Source: Metopolophium dirhodum
Lineage: Eukaryota; Arthropoda; Insecta; Hemiptera; Aphididae
Assembly: GCF_019925205.1 (NCBI RefSeq)
Contig: NC_083560.1
Span: 97,244,083 to 97,308,082 of the forward strand
Direction: 5' to 3'
DNA: 64,000 nucleotides
Shown: positions 41,965 to 52,688 of the stretch, piece after piece
Position numbering within the stretch: the first letter of the stretch is position 1
Layout of the letters: every line of letters starts with the position of its first letter
Notes under the pieces: generated by a model
The model's input: the letters and a program-made list of their open reading frames with translations, nothing else
Told to the model about the DNA's origin: nothing
Databases searched by the model: none
Program-made: the position numbers and the translations under genes

Positions 41965-43536
41965 ATGACTGCAAAAAATCCGCGAACATTCAACGAACAA
42001 ACACGCTCGAAATTATGGGACGTTTACGATAATTTTCAAGACGTATTAAATTTTCAACCTTCTATACGTTGTGACAAAATATCCACCGAAGAAATGCCAA
42101 ACGAAACTTGTGTCTCTAAATCAATAGACGACAAACGATTGACGTTGCAAAAATTACAAAGAAAAATCATAGATTCTGTAGATTTTTGCCGGGACCGGAC
42201 AAAACAGATTGAAATCGAAGAAGAATTCGACATAAAAGTCACCAACGAAGTGTTTTCGGAATTGTTTAGTATACAAAAACAAGATAAAATGAATTCGTCC
42301 AGTGCTCGCGTTATAAAAGTACAAGATTTTAAGTCTGTTCTTTTCGTACACAGTAGTGTTCAAAAAACAAAAAATGGTATTTTTCGTTTAACACCGCCAA
42401 TGTTTACTATAAAAGTACCTAGATGTTTACCAAATACTGTTCAAAATTTAAACACCGGGTACATAATAGAAATACCTCAAAAAATTGAATCTCGACAAAT
42501 TTTGGATGGTAAAATCATAAAAAAAACCAATACTGCTGAACTCCAAGAACAATTTATAATAATTCCACAAATATCTTGCTTAGATCCGACAATTGTACCA
42601 TCTTTGCAAGCACGTGACGCCGACGACACGGGTCAGTTTACTGTCAACATATACAACAGGTTGGGTAATGAATGTACTATATATGTACGATTACACGCTT
42701 TTACAGTTGTTAGAATGCCTACGGAATGTGTGAGGTTTGTAAACGGCGATTCGACAGATATTACGGCGTTCAAAACAAAAGACACCAAGGAAAATCGTTT
42801 TGTCTACAATCTTCAAACACGTCTGCTATTCAGTGAAGCAGAAATAATGAAACGTTGTTTACGTTTAAAATGTTACGATCCTACAAAGTCGGGTCACAAT
42901 AATTTATTAGACAAACAATTGATTATTGACAATGTGACAGTATTTTTTTCAAGTCGCAAACGCGAATGGACAGATCCTAAACTTTTTACAATATCTGGAC
43001 TATTCCGACCATTTGGTCGATCAATATTACCACGAGTGTCGAAAAATTCTGAATTTGGCATCAACACACATTGTTGCGCATTTATAAAAAATCGTTCAGT
43101 TTTATTCACGGTTAGCGGTACGTTACAACCTTTTCACTTGTGTATGAACGGTGCATTGTTTGATATACTGAAATACAAAGAACTGAAAAAAGCAGCCGGA
43201 GTTTTGGCCCGTGATGCCAAAACAATGCGTACGAAAGCGAGAATAATAAAACAAACATTTGATGAACGAGAATACGACAAGAAACTTTTGATGAATTTGG
43301 TAGATTATGAATATCAATTACACGTAGATGAACGGTTCAAAGATATCTATAATAAAGCAGAAGATCACGAATTTTTATTCAACAGCACGAGTGACACTGT
43401 TAAAAGAGCAATATCGTCTAGAATGTTTAACAATTTTAAATTTTTAGCTTCTGTTTTTTGTACAAATAATTTAAAACGTAAAAACATTGACGGTTCCGAC
43501 AACTATGAAGAATCCAAGAGAAATAAAAAAAAATAA
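41965..43536 (+). CDS. Hypothetical viral structural-type protein (523 aa)
   Basis: The ATG at 41965 is chosen over an upstream GTG. A charged helical N-terminus (1-100) is followed by a long beta-rich region (about 105-400) with Pro/Thr-bounded hydrophobic strands. After a helical segment, a basic C-terminus (RKN, then a KRNKKK end) could be a nuclear signal. No membrane helix is present. Length, solubility and beta content would suit a capsid or tegument protein, but I recognise no family and this is only an impression. Frame intact. Confidence 0.55.
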   Translation: MTAKNPRTFNEQTRSKLWDVYDNFQDVLNFQPSIRCDKISTEEMPNETCVSKSIDDKRLTLQKLQRKIIDSVDFCRDRTKQIEIEEEFDIKVTNEVFSELFSIQKQDKMNSSSARVIKVQDFKSVLFVHSSVQKTKNGIFRLTPPMFTIKVPRCLPNTVQNLNTGYIIEIPQKIESRQILDGKIIKKTNTAELQEQFIIIPQISCLDPTIVPSLQARDADDTGQFTVNIYNRLGNECTIYVRLHAFTVVRMPTECVRFVNGDSTDITAFKTKDTKENRFVYNLQTRLLFSEAEIMKRCLRLKCYDPTKSGHNNLLDKQLIIDNVTVFFSSRKREWTDPKLFTISGLFRPFGRSILPRVSKNSEFGINTHCCAFIKNRSVLFTVSGTLQPFHLCMNGALFDILKYKELKKAAGVLARDAKTMRTKARIIKQTFDEREYDKKLLMNLVDYEYQLHVDERFKDIYNKAEDHEFLFNSTSDTVKRAISSRMFNNFKFLASVFCTNNLKRKNIDGSDNYEESKRNKKK

Positions 43537-43894
43537 TATTTGTATTACAATATACAAATATGTACTAAAATGATTGTCTTGTTATTTAATATTTGTATAT
43601 TTGTATCCGTATAGACTGTTTACTAAAATAATTTAATAATATCTAAATAAAATTATTCAAGTATTTTTTTTTTATTTTATTTTGTCAATCTATTATTTAC
43701 AATATTATTATGTTTATAAAACAAATAAAAACAAATGTCATCAATTGAAAAAAGTTTTTACGCCAAGTACACGTAGTTTTTATACTCTAAGACACTCTAC
43801 AAATATTATTGTAGAAAAAAAAGATTAAACATAGAAATATGTTATATAGTTGTATAATTTTTACAAATGTTGATTTCTTTTAAATGATTTTATA
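43537..43894. other. AT-rich spacer
   Basis: Poly(A) signals follow the upstream gene, and AT-rich sequence leads to the next ATG. No other feature is seen. Confidence 0.45.
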
Positions 43895-45268
43895 ATGTTT
43901 GAAATCTTATTAATAATTTACACGTTAATAATTTCAATATTTATAATAATTTATGTTTATCATTTAACGACTACAGACAATAGGATCGACGACAATTTGT
44001 CAGAAACAAATATATCAAATACTTTAAAAAAAACACGACAAATTATTTATCCTGACAACATAAGTACAAAAAATACTCTATGGTCAATCGAAGAAGAAAA
44101 CAATGTACAATATGACGTAAAACGAAATACTCGATCGGTTTTACCATCAGCTATTGATGAGCCTATCGATGATACGTTTGACGTATTAATACATTATAAT
44201 TGTGAACATTTTGAAAATTTACCTAAACAATTGACAGCTTTTGTAGATCGTGTTGATTTTATAAGCATAAACGCTTTGAAAAAAACAAATAAACGTTTTG
44301 AAGAACAACAAATATGTCAGAAATTAATAGAATTCCATGCAGGTAAAGATTTTTTAGCCGTAAATCGAACAAAATTTCTAACGTCTACACAAATTAGTAC
44401 TTATTTAAAAACCACTACGTTTATACCTAGATCACCTGTAAACGATTATGAACGGTATTCCACGTCACCGCTGTATATGACTGAAAAAGAATATCACGTA
44501 GTCGTAGGTCAAGATTTTGATTTCTATAACGACGCTCGTATGACCGTTTGTAAATTAGAAAGATTAGTTGACTCAAAATTGTTCTATTATATAAATTTTG
44601 TACAGGAGTTTAAAAAAGATTTTAACAACACGTCATCTTATTTGCAAATAATAAAAGCCTTGAACACAATACGTGAACGTTATTTTGATTTACCTTTTAT
44701 TCTATCCGGTACGTTTAACGTGTGCAATCATTATGTATTATTATGCAAATATTTAGATATAGAAAAATTTCATATTTGTGACTTTAAAACTATGCCGACC
44801 GTGGTGACTTTTAGCAATGAAACCGTACCGTCTAACGGTATAGTTGTGTCTAAAGAATTATATAACCGTGTTGAATATCGAACAGAATTTAACGACGCTT
44901 GTTTTGAACAAAAAGGATCGTTTGTAATTCATTTGAAAATGTATATAAATCATAAATATCCAGGTACGTTTAAAAATAAAGACTGGTCATTACGTTTAAT
45001 AATGAATCGAGTAGTAGCTGCGCCTGTCGATTTAGATAACTTACTTTTAGAAAATGTTTCACAAATATCAACTGATCAAATGATGGTACGTATGTTATCA
45101 GAGTTTGACGATAATGACCAATTTGTACCAACAGCACCGACAATCGAATCTTTATCCGACGTTGAGAATGATACACTTGTAACACAATCTATTGCAGTCT
45201 CGCCGCCACCATATTCAGAATTGTTTCGTAAAAAATATAATTCTGTAAAAAAAAAATTAACGGCTTAA
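43895..45268 (+). CDS. Membrane-anchored protein with PTAP and PPPY late-domain motifs
   Basis: The 457-residue protein begins with a signal-anchor helix (about 3-25), a flexible linker and a large folded domain (about 85-395). Its C-terminal tail holds PTAP (412-415) and PPPY (437-440) 25 residues apart, before a Lys-rich end. These are the two best-known viral late domains: P(T/S)AP binds the ESCRT-I protein Tsg101, and PPxY binds Nedd4-family ubiquitin ligases. I see both motifs directly; that they recruit ESCRT for envelopment or budding is inferred. With an N-terminal anchor the tail could lie on the opposite side of the membrane unless the anchor is N-out, so topology matters. The folded domain is unrecognised. 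Confidence 0.65.
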   Translation: MFEILLIIYTLIISIFIIIYVYHLTTTDNRIDDNLSETNISNTLKKTRQIIYPDNISTKNTLWSIEEENNVQYDVKRNTRSVLPSAIDEPIDDTFDVLIHYNCEHFENLPKQLTAFVDRVDFISINALKKTNKRFEEQQICQKLIEFHAGKDFLAVNRTKFLTSTQISTYLKTTTFIPRSPVNDYERYSTSPLYMTEKEYHVVVGQDFDFYNDARMTVCKLERLVDSKLFYYINFVQEFKKDFNNTSSYLQIIKALNTIRERYFDLPFILSGTFNVCNHYVLLCKYLDIEKFHICDFKTMPTVVTFSNETVPSNGIVVSKELYNRVEYRTEFNDACFEQKGSFVIHLKMYINHKYPGTFKNKDWSLRLIMNRVVAAPVDLDNLLLENVSQISTDQMMVRMLSEFDDNDQFVPTAPTIESLSDVENDTLVTQSIAVSPPPYSELFRKKYNSVKKKLTA

Positions 45269-45727
45269 ACTATTCAAAAATGAAAATTGATTATGTTGTA
45301 AAACAAAAAAAAAAAATTTAAATATTTTTTTTACAATTTAACCGACCAAAGTATATAATATTCTATTGTATTATTTTTTTTTTTATTTAAAATGAACAAT
45401 TATTATAATCTACACAAGTATTTGTTTATATATTAATTTACAAAAAAAAAATAATTTAAAAATACTATAATATTACGTTATTTTTATTACAATTATTATT
45501 ATTATTATTATTTTTTATTTCTACAAATCTACAAACAGTTTATATTGATAGGATATTATTATTTTATTATATAATATATTATAATAAACATTTATACTAT
45601 AAAAGTAATTTTACTATTTCAATTATATTTTTACCATTTTACACTATTATTTTAATGATATTTTCTAAATTGAAATTGTTTTTGTCGTTGTGATTTTTCT
45701 TTTTGTAATTTTGGAGGCGTCATGATT
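45269..45727. other. AT-rich spacer
   Basis: Homopolymer and (TTA)n runs fill the gap between convergent genes. A minus-strand stretch at 45650-45727 could extend a 3' untranslated region. No gene is seen. Confidence 0.45.
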
Positions 45728-46117
45728 TTATTGTTGGCCCAAAGATTGTGTTTGAACTGGTGCTGGTGGTTCTATCAAAAACGATGTCCCCAATAGTAAT
45801 TCTGGTTGACGCTGTTGCTTTTCCGACACGTCCTTGTTATCGTCGTCATTGTCAGTGTTTGGTGAAATATAATTATTTTGATAAACATTCGACGCATGTA
45901 GATTTTCAAAGTTTGTCATAGTATTTGCATATTTTTCCAAAACGTTTAATTGTAATTCATATAAAGATTTAATCTTATCACGTACTTTTGAAATTTCAGA
46001 CACGATTGGCGCTATTGCTGAAGTTTGTACTATAGACGGCGTTTTTGGCCAAAATAATCCTCGATTCACGTAAATCTCTTGTTTCTCAGACTTGGTAATA
46101 CGGTCGACACAATCCAA
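45728..46117 (-). pseudogene. Probable downstream part of the BRO-like gene, in a shifted frame
   Basis: This 129-codon frame overlaps the end of the BRO-N frame (46066-46117), opens with a non-ATG codon, and has no ATG until about residue 68. It encodes a helical linker and a Gln/Asp-rich tail, similar in character to the middle and end of BRO proteins. The simplest reading is one gene with a one-base indel or frameshift around 46070-46110. A separate small gene with an unusual start is the alternative. Confidence 0.4.
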
Positions 46118-46533
46118 TTGCGAAAAGTAATTGAACGTTCCGAGTTTACGAACGTCAATAAATCATATAATCCGCTTTCCGAAATTAAAATAGTTAAATC
46201 TGTCCAATGTAAAAATTTATTCATAAAATCAGCACGTTGTTTAGAGATGTGATCAGGATGTTTGTTTTTCTGTGATGAAATTATTACGGTAGAGATTATA
46301 TTGGCAAATTTAATACGTTGATAATTGTGTAAGTTATTCAACAGAGAATAATTTATAGTGCCCAATAATTTTTTTAACAAGTCCACACCGTCAAACCAAA
46401 AACACGTATCCAGACCGTTATGAGAAACGTGTGAAAAAATCCAACAGTTGTACACGTCGAATTTTTTAAAATTATTATTTTTAATCGCGTACGTGTACGG
46501 TAACAATGTAAAATTCCACGGAGAACGAAACAT
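46066..46533 (-). CDS. BRO-N domain protein
   Basis: Starting at the ATG at 46533, the frame gives 155 residues ending in the hallmark of BRO-N domains: SESGLYDLL (about 114-122) followed by FRNWIVSTVLPSLRN (about 134-150). The first half (MFRSPWNF, then CWIFSHV) fits the start of the domain but is divergent. Family knowledge: baculovirus repeated ORF (BRO) proteins bind DNA and occur in many insect DNA viruses and phages. The stop falls soon after the domain, while BRO proteins usually continue, and a continuation exists in the next frame. The gene may therefore be broken or frameshifted. Confidence 0.6.
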   Translation of the reverse strand: MFRSPWNFTLLPYTYAIKNNNFKKFDVYNCWIFSHVSHNGLDTCFWFDGVDLLKKLLGTINYSLLNNLHNYQRIKFANIISTVIISSQKNKHPDHISKQRADFMNKFLHWTDLTILISESGLYDLLTFVNSERSITFRNWIVSTVLPSLRNKRFT

Positions 46534-46798
46534 CTTGACCGTCGGATTTTTCAAAACTGACTGACGACGACAGTAGCGTGCACACCAATATTGTTGTTTT
46601 ATACAACAACAGCAACACTTGTCGATCGATATTTTATACGACTATAATTTTCATCATAATGAGTATTTGAGTTTACAGCCACGGACAACGTTAAAAATAA
46701 AATCAAAATCTTTTTTTTATGACGTTTCTCAACAATATTATGATCTTACCGAGAAGTCTCGTTACAAATTAATAGTAAAAATATTACAGCTTTTTTTT

Positions 46799-47998
46799 CT
46801 AAAGTACATATTCCTGAAACATACTGTCTTTCATCGATATTATCAGTTCTATGCATTGTAGTTGTAAGACATTTTGCATAGATTCTTGTGTAAAATTATA
46901 ATAAACGTCATTTCCGTTACGAAATACATAGTTATTTATAATATTTATGTAAGAGTTGTACGTGTCTGCTTTAAAAAGTTCACCTTTTGGACCGGCCCGT
47001 ATTCGGTTGATTATATACTCTGCGCGGTCTTTGGCTTTTGTTAATTTACAAATCGCAACCATAGTATTGAGTTTATTGTAATTGTTTGTCAACTCTTTTA
47101 ATAATTGTTGTGTGCACGGATATTTATGCCAATATTGTATTACTCTGCTACGTATTAACGCGTCCATCATATATCCAATGAGGTTCCAATAATAATCTTT
47201 TAAATATTTATCGCGTAACGGTACACTATGATTATCTATTGCTAAAAAAAGTATACACATATTTAAAATTTTAATAGACATGTTGCATATTATAATACGC
47301 GTCGGTTTGAACAAAAGCGATTCTCTAAATTTTTCTAAAACATAATAAATTTGATTTAAATCGTCTTCGTTCATTTTTTCACGTATTTTTAATTTCAAAT
47401 CGGTATTATTTGGATCTAATTGCGAATAAAAAGATATTCCGTCCACAATAGTTTCTTTAGCCGACACTAATAATCTTGTATTTTTGTCATTGACATACAA
47501 TCTTATAGGATTGAACGTGATAGCCTCGTACGTAATGTCTACAAAATTATCACACACGTCCATGTCATCGTAAATTTTACCAATCACTGTAAAAGCGTCT
47601 AAAAGTTTTTTTGCGTTAGTCATTAGTCCAGTTTCGTTGTCGTCTGTTGTATTGATTTTCGCCAATAAATCGGCCATCACATCCATTTGCTCTTTATTGT
47701 CACCCGTTTCTATTTTTGGAGCGTATTTCATTAACGATTGTAATATAGAAAAATCTATTACTTTATACGAACTTATGAATTCGTGATTTTTATCGTCATC
47801 GATATTTACAAATATCCAGGGTAATTCCACACACACTTGGTCGGGTTGTAACTGATCAATACTGATTTCGTTTATTTTATCTTTAGATTCGTATATATCA
47901 TCATCGTCAACTGCCATTTTTTCAGTTACATTATTATTGTATTTTTCTTTCAATATTTCGATGTATTGATCTTTCAACGATGTATTTTTTTTATTCAT
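46799..47998 (-). CDS. Hypothetical viral protein, mostly helical (399 aa)
   Basis: The ATG-initiated frame has a charged N-terminus with a short Asp run (about 32-35) and a segment ELPWIFVNIDDD. A mainly alpha-helical body follows, with periodic Leu/Ile (about 70-399). No signal peptide or membrane helix is present. No catalytic motif is recognised. It lies on the same strand as the BRO-like gene and about 265 bp upstream of it. Intact frame, compositionally viral. Confidence 0.6.
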   Translation of the reverse strand: MNKKNTSLKDQYIEILKEKYNNNVTEKMAVDDDDIYESKDKINEISIDQLQPDQVCVELPWIFVNIDDDKNHEFISSYKVIDFSILQSLMKYAPKIETGDNKEQMDVMADLLAKINTTDDNETGLMTNAKKLLDAFTVIGKIYDDMDVCDNFVDITYEAITFNPIRLYVNDKNTRLLVSAKETIVDGISFYSQLDPNNTDLKLKIREKMNEDDLNQIYYVLEKFRESLLFKPTRIIICNMSIKILNMCILFLAIDNHSVPLRDKYLKDYYWNLIGYMMDALIRSRVIQYWHKYPCTQQLLKELTNNYNKLNTMVAICKLTKAKDRAEYIINRIRAGPKGELFKADTYNSYINIINNYVFRNGNDVYYNFTQESMQNVLQLQCIELIISMKDSMFQEYVL

Positions 47999-49571
47999 GA
48001 TGTTATCAAACTATACTATATCAATATACTCAATTACACTTTAGACCAGTCCCCAATTAATCGAAATTAATGATATTATTTACGTGATAGTGTTTTTTAA
48101 TACAATGCAATCTGTATTTCCAATTTATTAAGAAAAAAAGATTAAACATAATATTTTTCCCCACTATATACATAACAAAAAGAACAATACGGTATATATA
48201 TATTTATATATTAGGTGTAGTACATGGGTATTCACTCATTGCTTAAACATGTCTCGTGAACGAAGCTCGTGTTTGCTCAATCAAATATATGATTATTTTT
48301 AAAAAATAATATAAACTTATAAATTTTTTTTACAACTATTTTTATTTAATTTTTTCTAATATAAATTTTATATGATAAATATGGTACTTAGTTGAATTTT
48401 TAATCTAATTTTTAGTTTAATAGTTCAAATTTTCCAGTTAAATTCCATTGCACTATGATGACGACGACGACGACGATTACCAATATTATTACTAGAATTT
48501 TTTGACAAGTAATTATATAAATTTTATATATTAAACATAATATTTATAAAATATTTATTTGTTTTAGATATTGATTTTCAACTGAAGTTTAAATAATTCA
48601 TTTTTAATATTTATAAAATTTTTGTAATATATATGTTATGTTTACATCATTTTGTAATATTTTCTTTTAACATTAAACACTAATTTGTTTAACATTATTT
48701 CAGTATCTATGATTTGTAAACGTATCTTTTAAAATATTAAAATGGTTTTTTGTATTTTTAGAAGTTTTTCCGTTTTATATCATATGATATTTTATATCAT
48801 GTGCATAATTAATTTCTATAATAAAAATATTTTTTTTATATTTTCTTTTTATGACCATATAAAATTAAAATTTTCATATTATAATTAGAAATTGTTATAG
48901 TTTTTGATGTATAGTAATTTGTTTTTTTTCTAATATTTTATATCATGTGTATAATTAATTTTTCATTTCATGTTTAATTTTATTTTATATTATTTTTTAA
49001 GTTAATTTTGTAGATAATTTGATTTACAAACTCTTTACACACATTTTTTAAGTAATTCGTGTTTTCTGGTTCGACGTAAATAATTTTATGTTGTAGATAA
49101 TTTGATTTACAAACTTTTTCAACACATTTTATAAGTTATATTTTTTTTATTTACTTATTAAATTAAGAATATTAAAATTATAAAAATATTTATTATAATA
49201 ATTATCTATAAGAGAGATAATGTTAATGTTGTATCTTTAATTAAGTTTGGTTTTTTTTTTGAAATTATTTTTTTCATTTCTTTTTTAAAATCGTCGTGTT
49301 TTTTAATGTATTCACATTTTTTTATTCCGATTTTTTTTATACAAATTGAAAATTTATAAAAACTTTCATATCGTCATTTTTATCATTTTTTTTAACGGTT
49401 TTTATATTCATTTGTATTTTTTTTTATACTAATAGTAAACGTGTTTATATTATAATTTTATAATTTTTAAAATATGTATTAATATGCAAAAATGTATAAA
49501 ATATGTCTGTTTCATTGTATATCATGTGTATATAGTGAAAATATAAAAACGATGCTAACCCTTTAATCAAA
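47999..49571. other. 1.6-kb AT-rich desert
   Basis: No supported gene is present. A GTAGATAATTTGATTTACA word occurs twice about 84 bp apart (about 49010 and 49094), and a GACGACGACGACG run lies near 48461. The rest is poly(T)-rich on the plus strand. Confidence 0.5.
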
Positions 49572-49961
49572 ATGTCTAGAATTAACGATTTTGATTCCGA
49601 AAAACGTTTAATAGTGTTTTTTGGTACTTCTGAAGGAAAAATATTTATACCTCCTACTTTTTACCTTAATCGTTTGCACTATGATATTTTAAAAATTATC
49701 CCTATTTGTGATAATTTGCCTAAAAAATTAGGATCTGTTTTACGTGTAACTGATAATACTCTTTTGGTAATCGACCGTAATTCGTATTATGACAATCGTT
49801 CTGTACTCAAAGCAAAATATTTGGCAAAATTGATCAGTGATTTGGGTAAAAATCACGATATTATAATTGCATTTACACCTAAATTTGACAAGTGTTTTTT
49901 CAAAAACGGTAAAGACCAATCACGGTTCATTAATAAAAATATATATATTTATCCGATTTAA
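49572..49961 (+). CDS. Hypothetical viral protein (129 aa)
   Basis: A compact ATG-initiated frame encodes an alternating alpha/beta-looking protein (LIVFFGTSEG near the start, DNTLLVID in the middle, IIIAFTP late). Its pattern of hydrophobic strands suggests a small Rossmann-like fold, but there is no nucleotide-binding motif to confirm it. It ends convergent with the next gene, 20 bp apart. Family not recognised. Confidence 0.55.
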   Translation: MSRINDFDSEKRLIVFFGTSEGKIFIPPTFYLNRLHYDILKIIPICDNLPKKLGSVLRVTDNTLLVIDRNSYYDNRSVLKAKYLAKLISDLGKNHDIIIAFTPKFDKCFFKNGKDQSRFINKNIYIYPI

Positions 49962-49981
49962 TTTTTTTTATACATTACATC

Positions 49982-51006
49982 TTATTTAACCAGTTTATAA
50001 ACATTACACTGATTTGTACATACAAAATGAATATTTCTAAAACGTACCGGACCTAATTCAAATATAATATTATATTTTTTTAACAAAAAATGATCATATG
50101 TCCGTGGCCAATTTCCGTGAAAAAAAGAAGTATCTAAATATACGGGATATACAATAGAATTATTAATAAAACCAACTACTATGGAATGTTCATCTTTGAA
50201 CGTATTCAATATAATATTTTCATCATTTTTCGACATGTAACTAGATTTTTTAATAGTATTGTCTGAACATGCAAACCATATTACCGATTTTGGAAGTATA
50301 AACCACATACACCCGTTATATATTTTAGTAGGTAAAATACGTCTAATAGTGTATGTAAAATTTGGAGAGTTTAAATTTTTACATTCTAAAATTATTCGTT
50401 TTTGTCTAGTAAAAGAAACTAACATGTAAAACGATTCGATTATTTTTATATGATATGGTTTCATGATTTGTAAAAATAAATCAATCGATAATATGCTTTT
50501 GGTCATAAAATGAAAAATAAAATCAAAATTTTCTTTTAAAAGTAATCCGTCTTTGGTGAAATTTTTACACTGTGCATTTATTCCATAAATTTTATGAAGT
50601 GCTAAATTTTTTGGCAATTTTAAAAAACTATTTGAACATTTCAATAGTAAAAGTTCAAAATCTTCTAATTCATCTAACACACTAAATTCATTTGCAAATC
50701 TATGGTATTGTGAATCGGCATAATATTTAGAAAAATTTAACATCAAAATGTTTATGCCTAAATCTTCTTTTTTCAACATAATATCTGAAATTGTAACCAA
50801 ATAACTGCAAGCTGTTTTGTATTGATTTTGATCCAACGAATAACCCGATACCGTAGATGCTTGGTTTACCGTAGCCGATAGACGATGATCACCGTTTTTA
50901 TCGTCTAATTGTACACGATTATGAAAATCTTTTGAAAATTTCAGTAATTGATAAAAAAAAACTTGATGACTGACTGTTGGTAGAGAAATTAGAAAATCGC
51001 ATAAAC
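49982..51006 (-). CDS. Hypothetical viral gene, 5' exon missing or spliced
   Basis: The frame is coding-like from an AG acceptor at 51008-51007, preceded on the minus strand by a long T tract, to the stop at 49982, giving about 340 residues. No ATG occurs until about 50779, well inside the coding-like part, and a stop lies upstream at about 51050. This suggests a phase-1 intron and an upstream exon, as in the spliced genes near 18 kb. The product is soluble, Phe/Leu/Tyr-rich, with cysteines near its end. I do not recognise it. Confidence 0.5.
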
Positions 51007-51159
51007 CTATGTTAAAAAAAAAATGATTTTTTTTTTTTACAAGATATTTTTATTTTAATATACATAAAACGTAACGTAAATATATTAACGTAATTTCATT
51101 AACATGCGCGTTTGTAGTAAAAAAAAACCAAATTTTTATATAATAATTCACATAGTTTA

Positions 51160-51744
51160 TTATTTTAAACTATAGTTATAAATAAATTGATCGTCGTTAT
51201 TTTTACAAAACATGTGTATACGTTTTTCTGCTAAACGGTTATAAGAATTGACAATTTGTAATTCTACTGGAAGCGAATGAGCAGCACTGGTGTATGTCAT
51301 AGAAATTGTATTTTTACTCTCGTTGTCAACAATTGGCGTTAATTGTACGTAAAATAATCGTTTTAATATTTCAAATTGTAATCGGTCTATATCAATGTCG
51401 TAAGTTTTTAACGCGTACGAAATATCAATGACTGGATGATTTAAAAGTTTTGCAAAATATTGATAAACATGATATTGCGCGACTTGATAATTGTTTTCTT
51501 TGGCGTTAAAAGTACCCGAAGAACCGCCTCGAAGCATCAATACATGTCCTAGCATGTCCATGTCGGCATACGTGAATATAACAGTTTTAACACTAGGTTT
51601 AACAGTTTCTAGATATTCTAAAATACTAAACATGGACGTTGCTGTGGCCAGTGTATTTAATTTTTCGTACGCTAGTTCGTATGCGTCAACAGTCATTTTT
51701 GTATCACGAAACTCGTGCATTAAACATTGATAAAATATTACCAT
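51160..51744 (-). CDS. Hypothetical viral protein (194 aa), overlapping an antisense gene
   Basis: The frame starts at an ATG (51744), with an alternative at 51696 that reduces overlap with the rightward gene. It encodes a mixed alpha/beta protein with a GGSSGTF loop around residue 75 and TVIFTYADMDML just before. No membrane helix is present. Its first codons lie antisense to the start of the probable sulfhydryl oxidase gene. Function unknown. Confidence 0.55.
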   Translation of the reverse strand: MVIFYQCLMHEFRDTKMTVDAYELAYEKLNTLATATSMFSILEYLETVKPSVKTVIFTYADMDMLGHVLMLRGGSSGTFNAKENNYQVAQYHVYQYFAKLLNHPVIDISYALKTYDIDIDRLQFEILKRLFYVQLTPIVDNESKNTISMTYTSAAHSLPVELQIVNSYNRLAEKRIHMFCKNNDDQFIYNYSLK

Positions 51745-52388
51745 GTCCAATGTGCATAGGTCATTATTTAAAAATCAAAAACGATACAGAAAACGAAAAC
51801 GTTTTGCAAACATTATGTTTTGGATTTTTGATAAAAGGCGTTTATGATTTTCACGAATTAATAAACAAAAATTTAAATAATCCAAAACGTTTTGACGAAT
51901 TGCAGTTTGTATTAAAATATAAATTTTACGCGCGAACGCCAATGATGAACGCAATCGAATACGATATTATTCCGGCACACGTGATATTTCATCAACCAAC
52001 AGAAGTACGACTTTCGATATTATTAAATATATTGTACGGCGAAGACATGTTTAAATTGTCAAACGCTTTGAGACAAAAATTTGGTAATGTAACGTACAAA
52101 GATTTTGAAACAGAACGTAGTTATTTTACACCAAATCGATCTACAGACGTTGAAATATTTATCGACAATTCAATAAGTATTAAAACTAAAAAAATTATCG
52201 GTTATTGTTACAGAACTGGACACCCTCCGGTAGAAATGAATGTTATGAGTTTTGGGTCTTTGAATAATTTCAAAACTATAATAGATTTTTGGATAGTAGC
52301 AACAAACCTAAATCCTGAAAAAACATATACGGTTCGTTTTAGAGACAACCAACAAGCGATTATTAAAAACAATAAAATACAACCGTAG
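51681..52388 (+). CDS. p33: Probable P33-type sulfhydryl oxidase (C-terminal two thirds)
   Basis: From the ATG at 51681 the frame gives 235 residues. PCPMCIGHY contains a CxxC (Cys22/Cys25), and about 33 residues later comes FHELINKNLNNP. Together these match the CxxC plus HNxVNxxLNKP signature of Erv/ALR-type FAD sulfhydryl oxidases, and baculovirus/nudivirus P33 (Ac92) belongs to that group. P33 normally has over 100 residues before the CxxC, and these are missing. A stop lies just upstream in frame, although an acceptor-like CGCTAG near 51672 could mark a spliced exon. It would form disulfides in viral structural proteins. The overlap with the leftward gene is unusual. Confidence 0.5.
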   Translation: MRQQSFLYHETRALNIDKILPCPMCIGHYLKIKNDTENENVLQTLCFGFLIKGVYDFHELINKNLNNPKRFDELQFVLKYKFYARTPMMNAIEYDIIPAHVIFHQPTEVRLSILLNILYGEDMFKLSNALRQKFGNVTYKDFETERSYFTPNRSTDVEIFIDNSISIKTKKIIGYCYRTGHPPVEMNVMSFGSLNNFKTIIDFWIVATNLNPEKTYTVRFRDNQQAIIKNNKIQP

Positions 52389-52688
52389 ATATCGTAATAC
52401 AGTAATTTTTTTTTTTATATTCATATAAATATAAAATAAAAATAGTTTTACTATGAACGCGAACGTTAAATTATTTTTTTTAATAATCGAACCTACCGCT
52501 TGTACAAAACCTTTCCGTTTTTTACAATCGGTATATTTTATTTCAAAAGTATAGAAAAGTGGTCTTTATGCGTAAAAGTGTTTGTCGAGTTGACTTAAAA
52601 AAAAAATTAATCACCACATGTTAAAAGAGAAAACACGAGAAGTTGTTGCTCGAGTTGTCAATACAGAAAACGTAACGAGATTGGAAGG
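52389..52688. other. AT-rich spacer before the hairpin array
   Basis: Only poly(T) and polyadenylation-like signals are seen, then a rise in GC content toward the array. Confidence 0.4.

Noticed and set aside
46619..46861. 80-residue plus frame
   Set aside because: It is not ATG-supported with a clear context, is low-complexity at its end, and overlaps the 3' end of the 399-residue gene.
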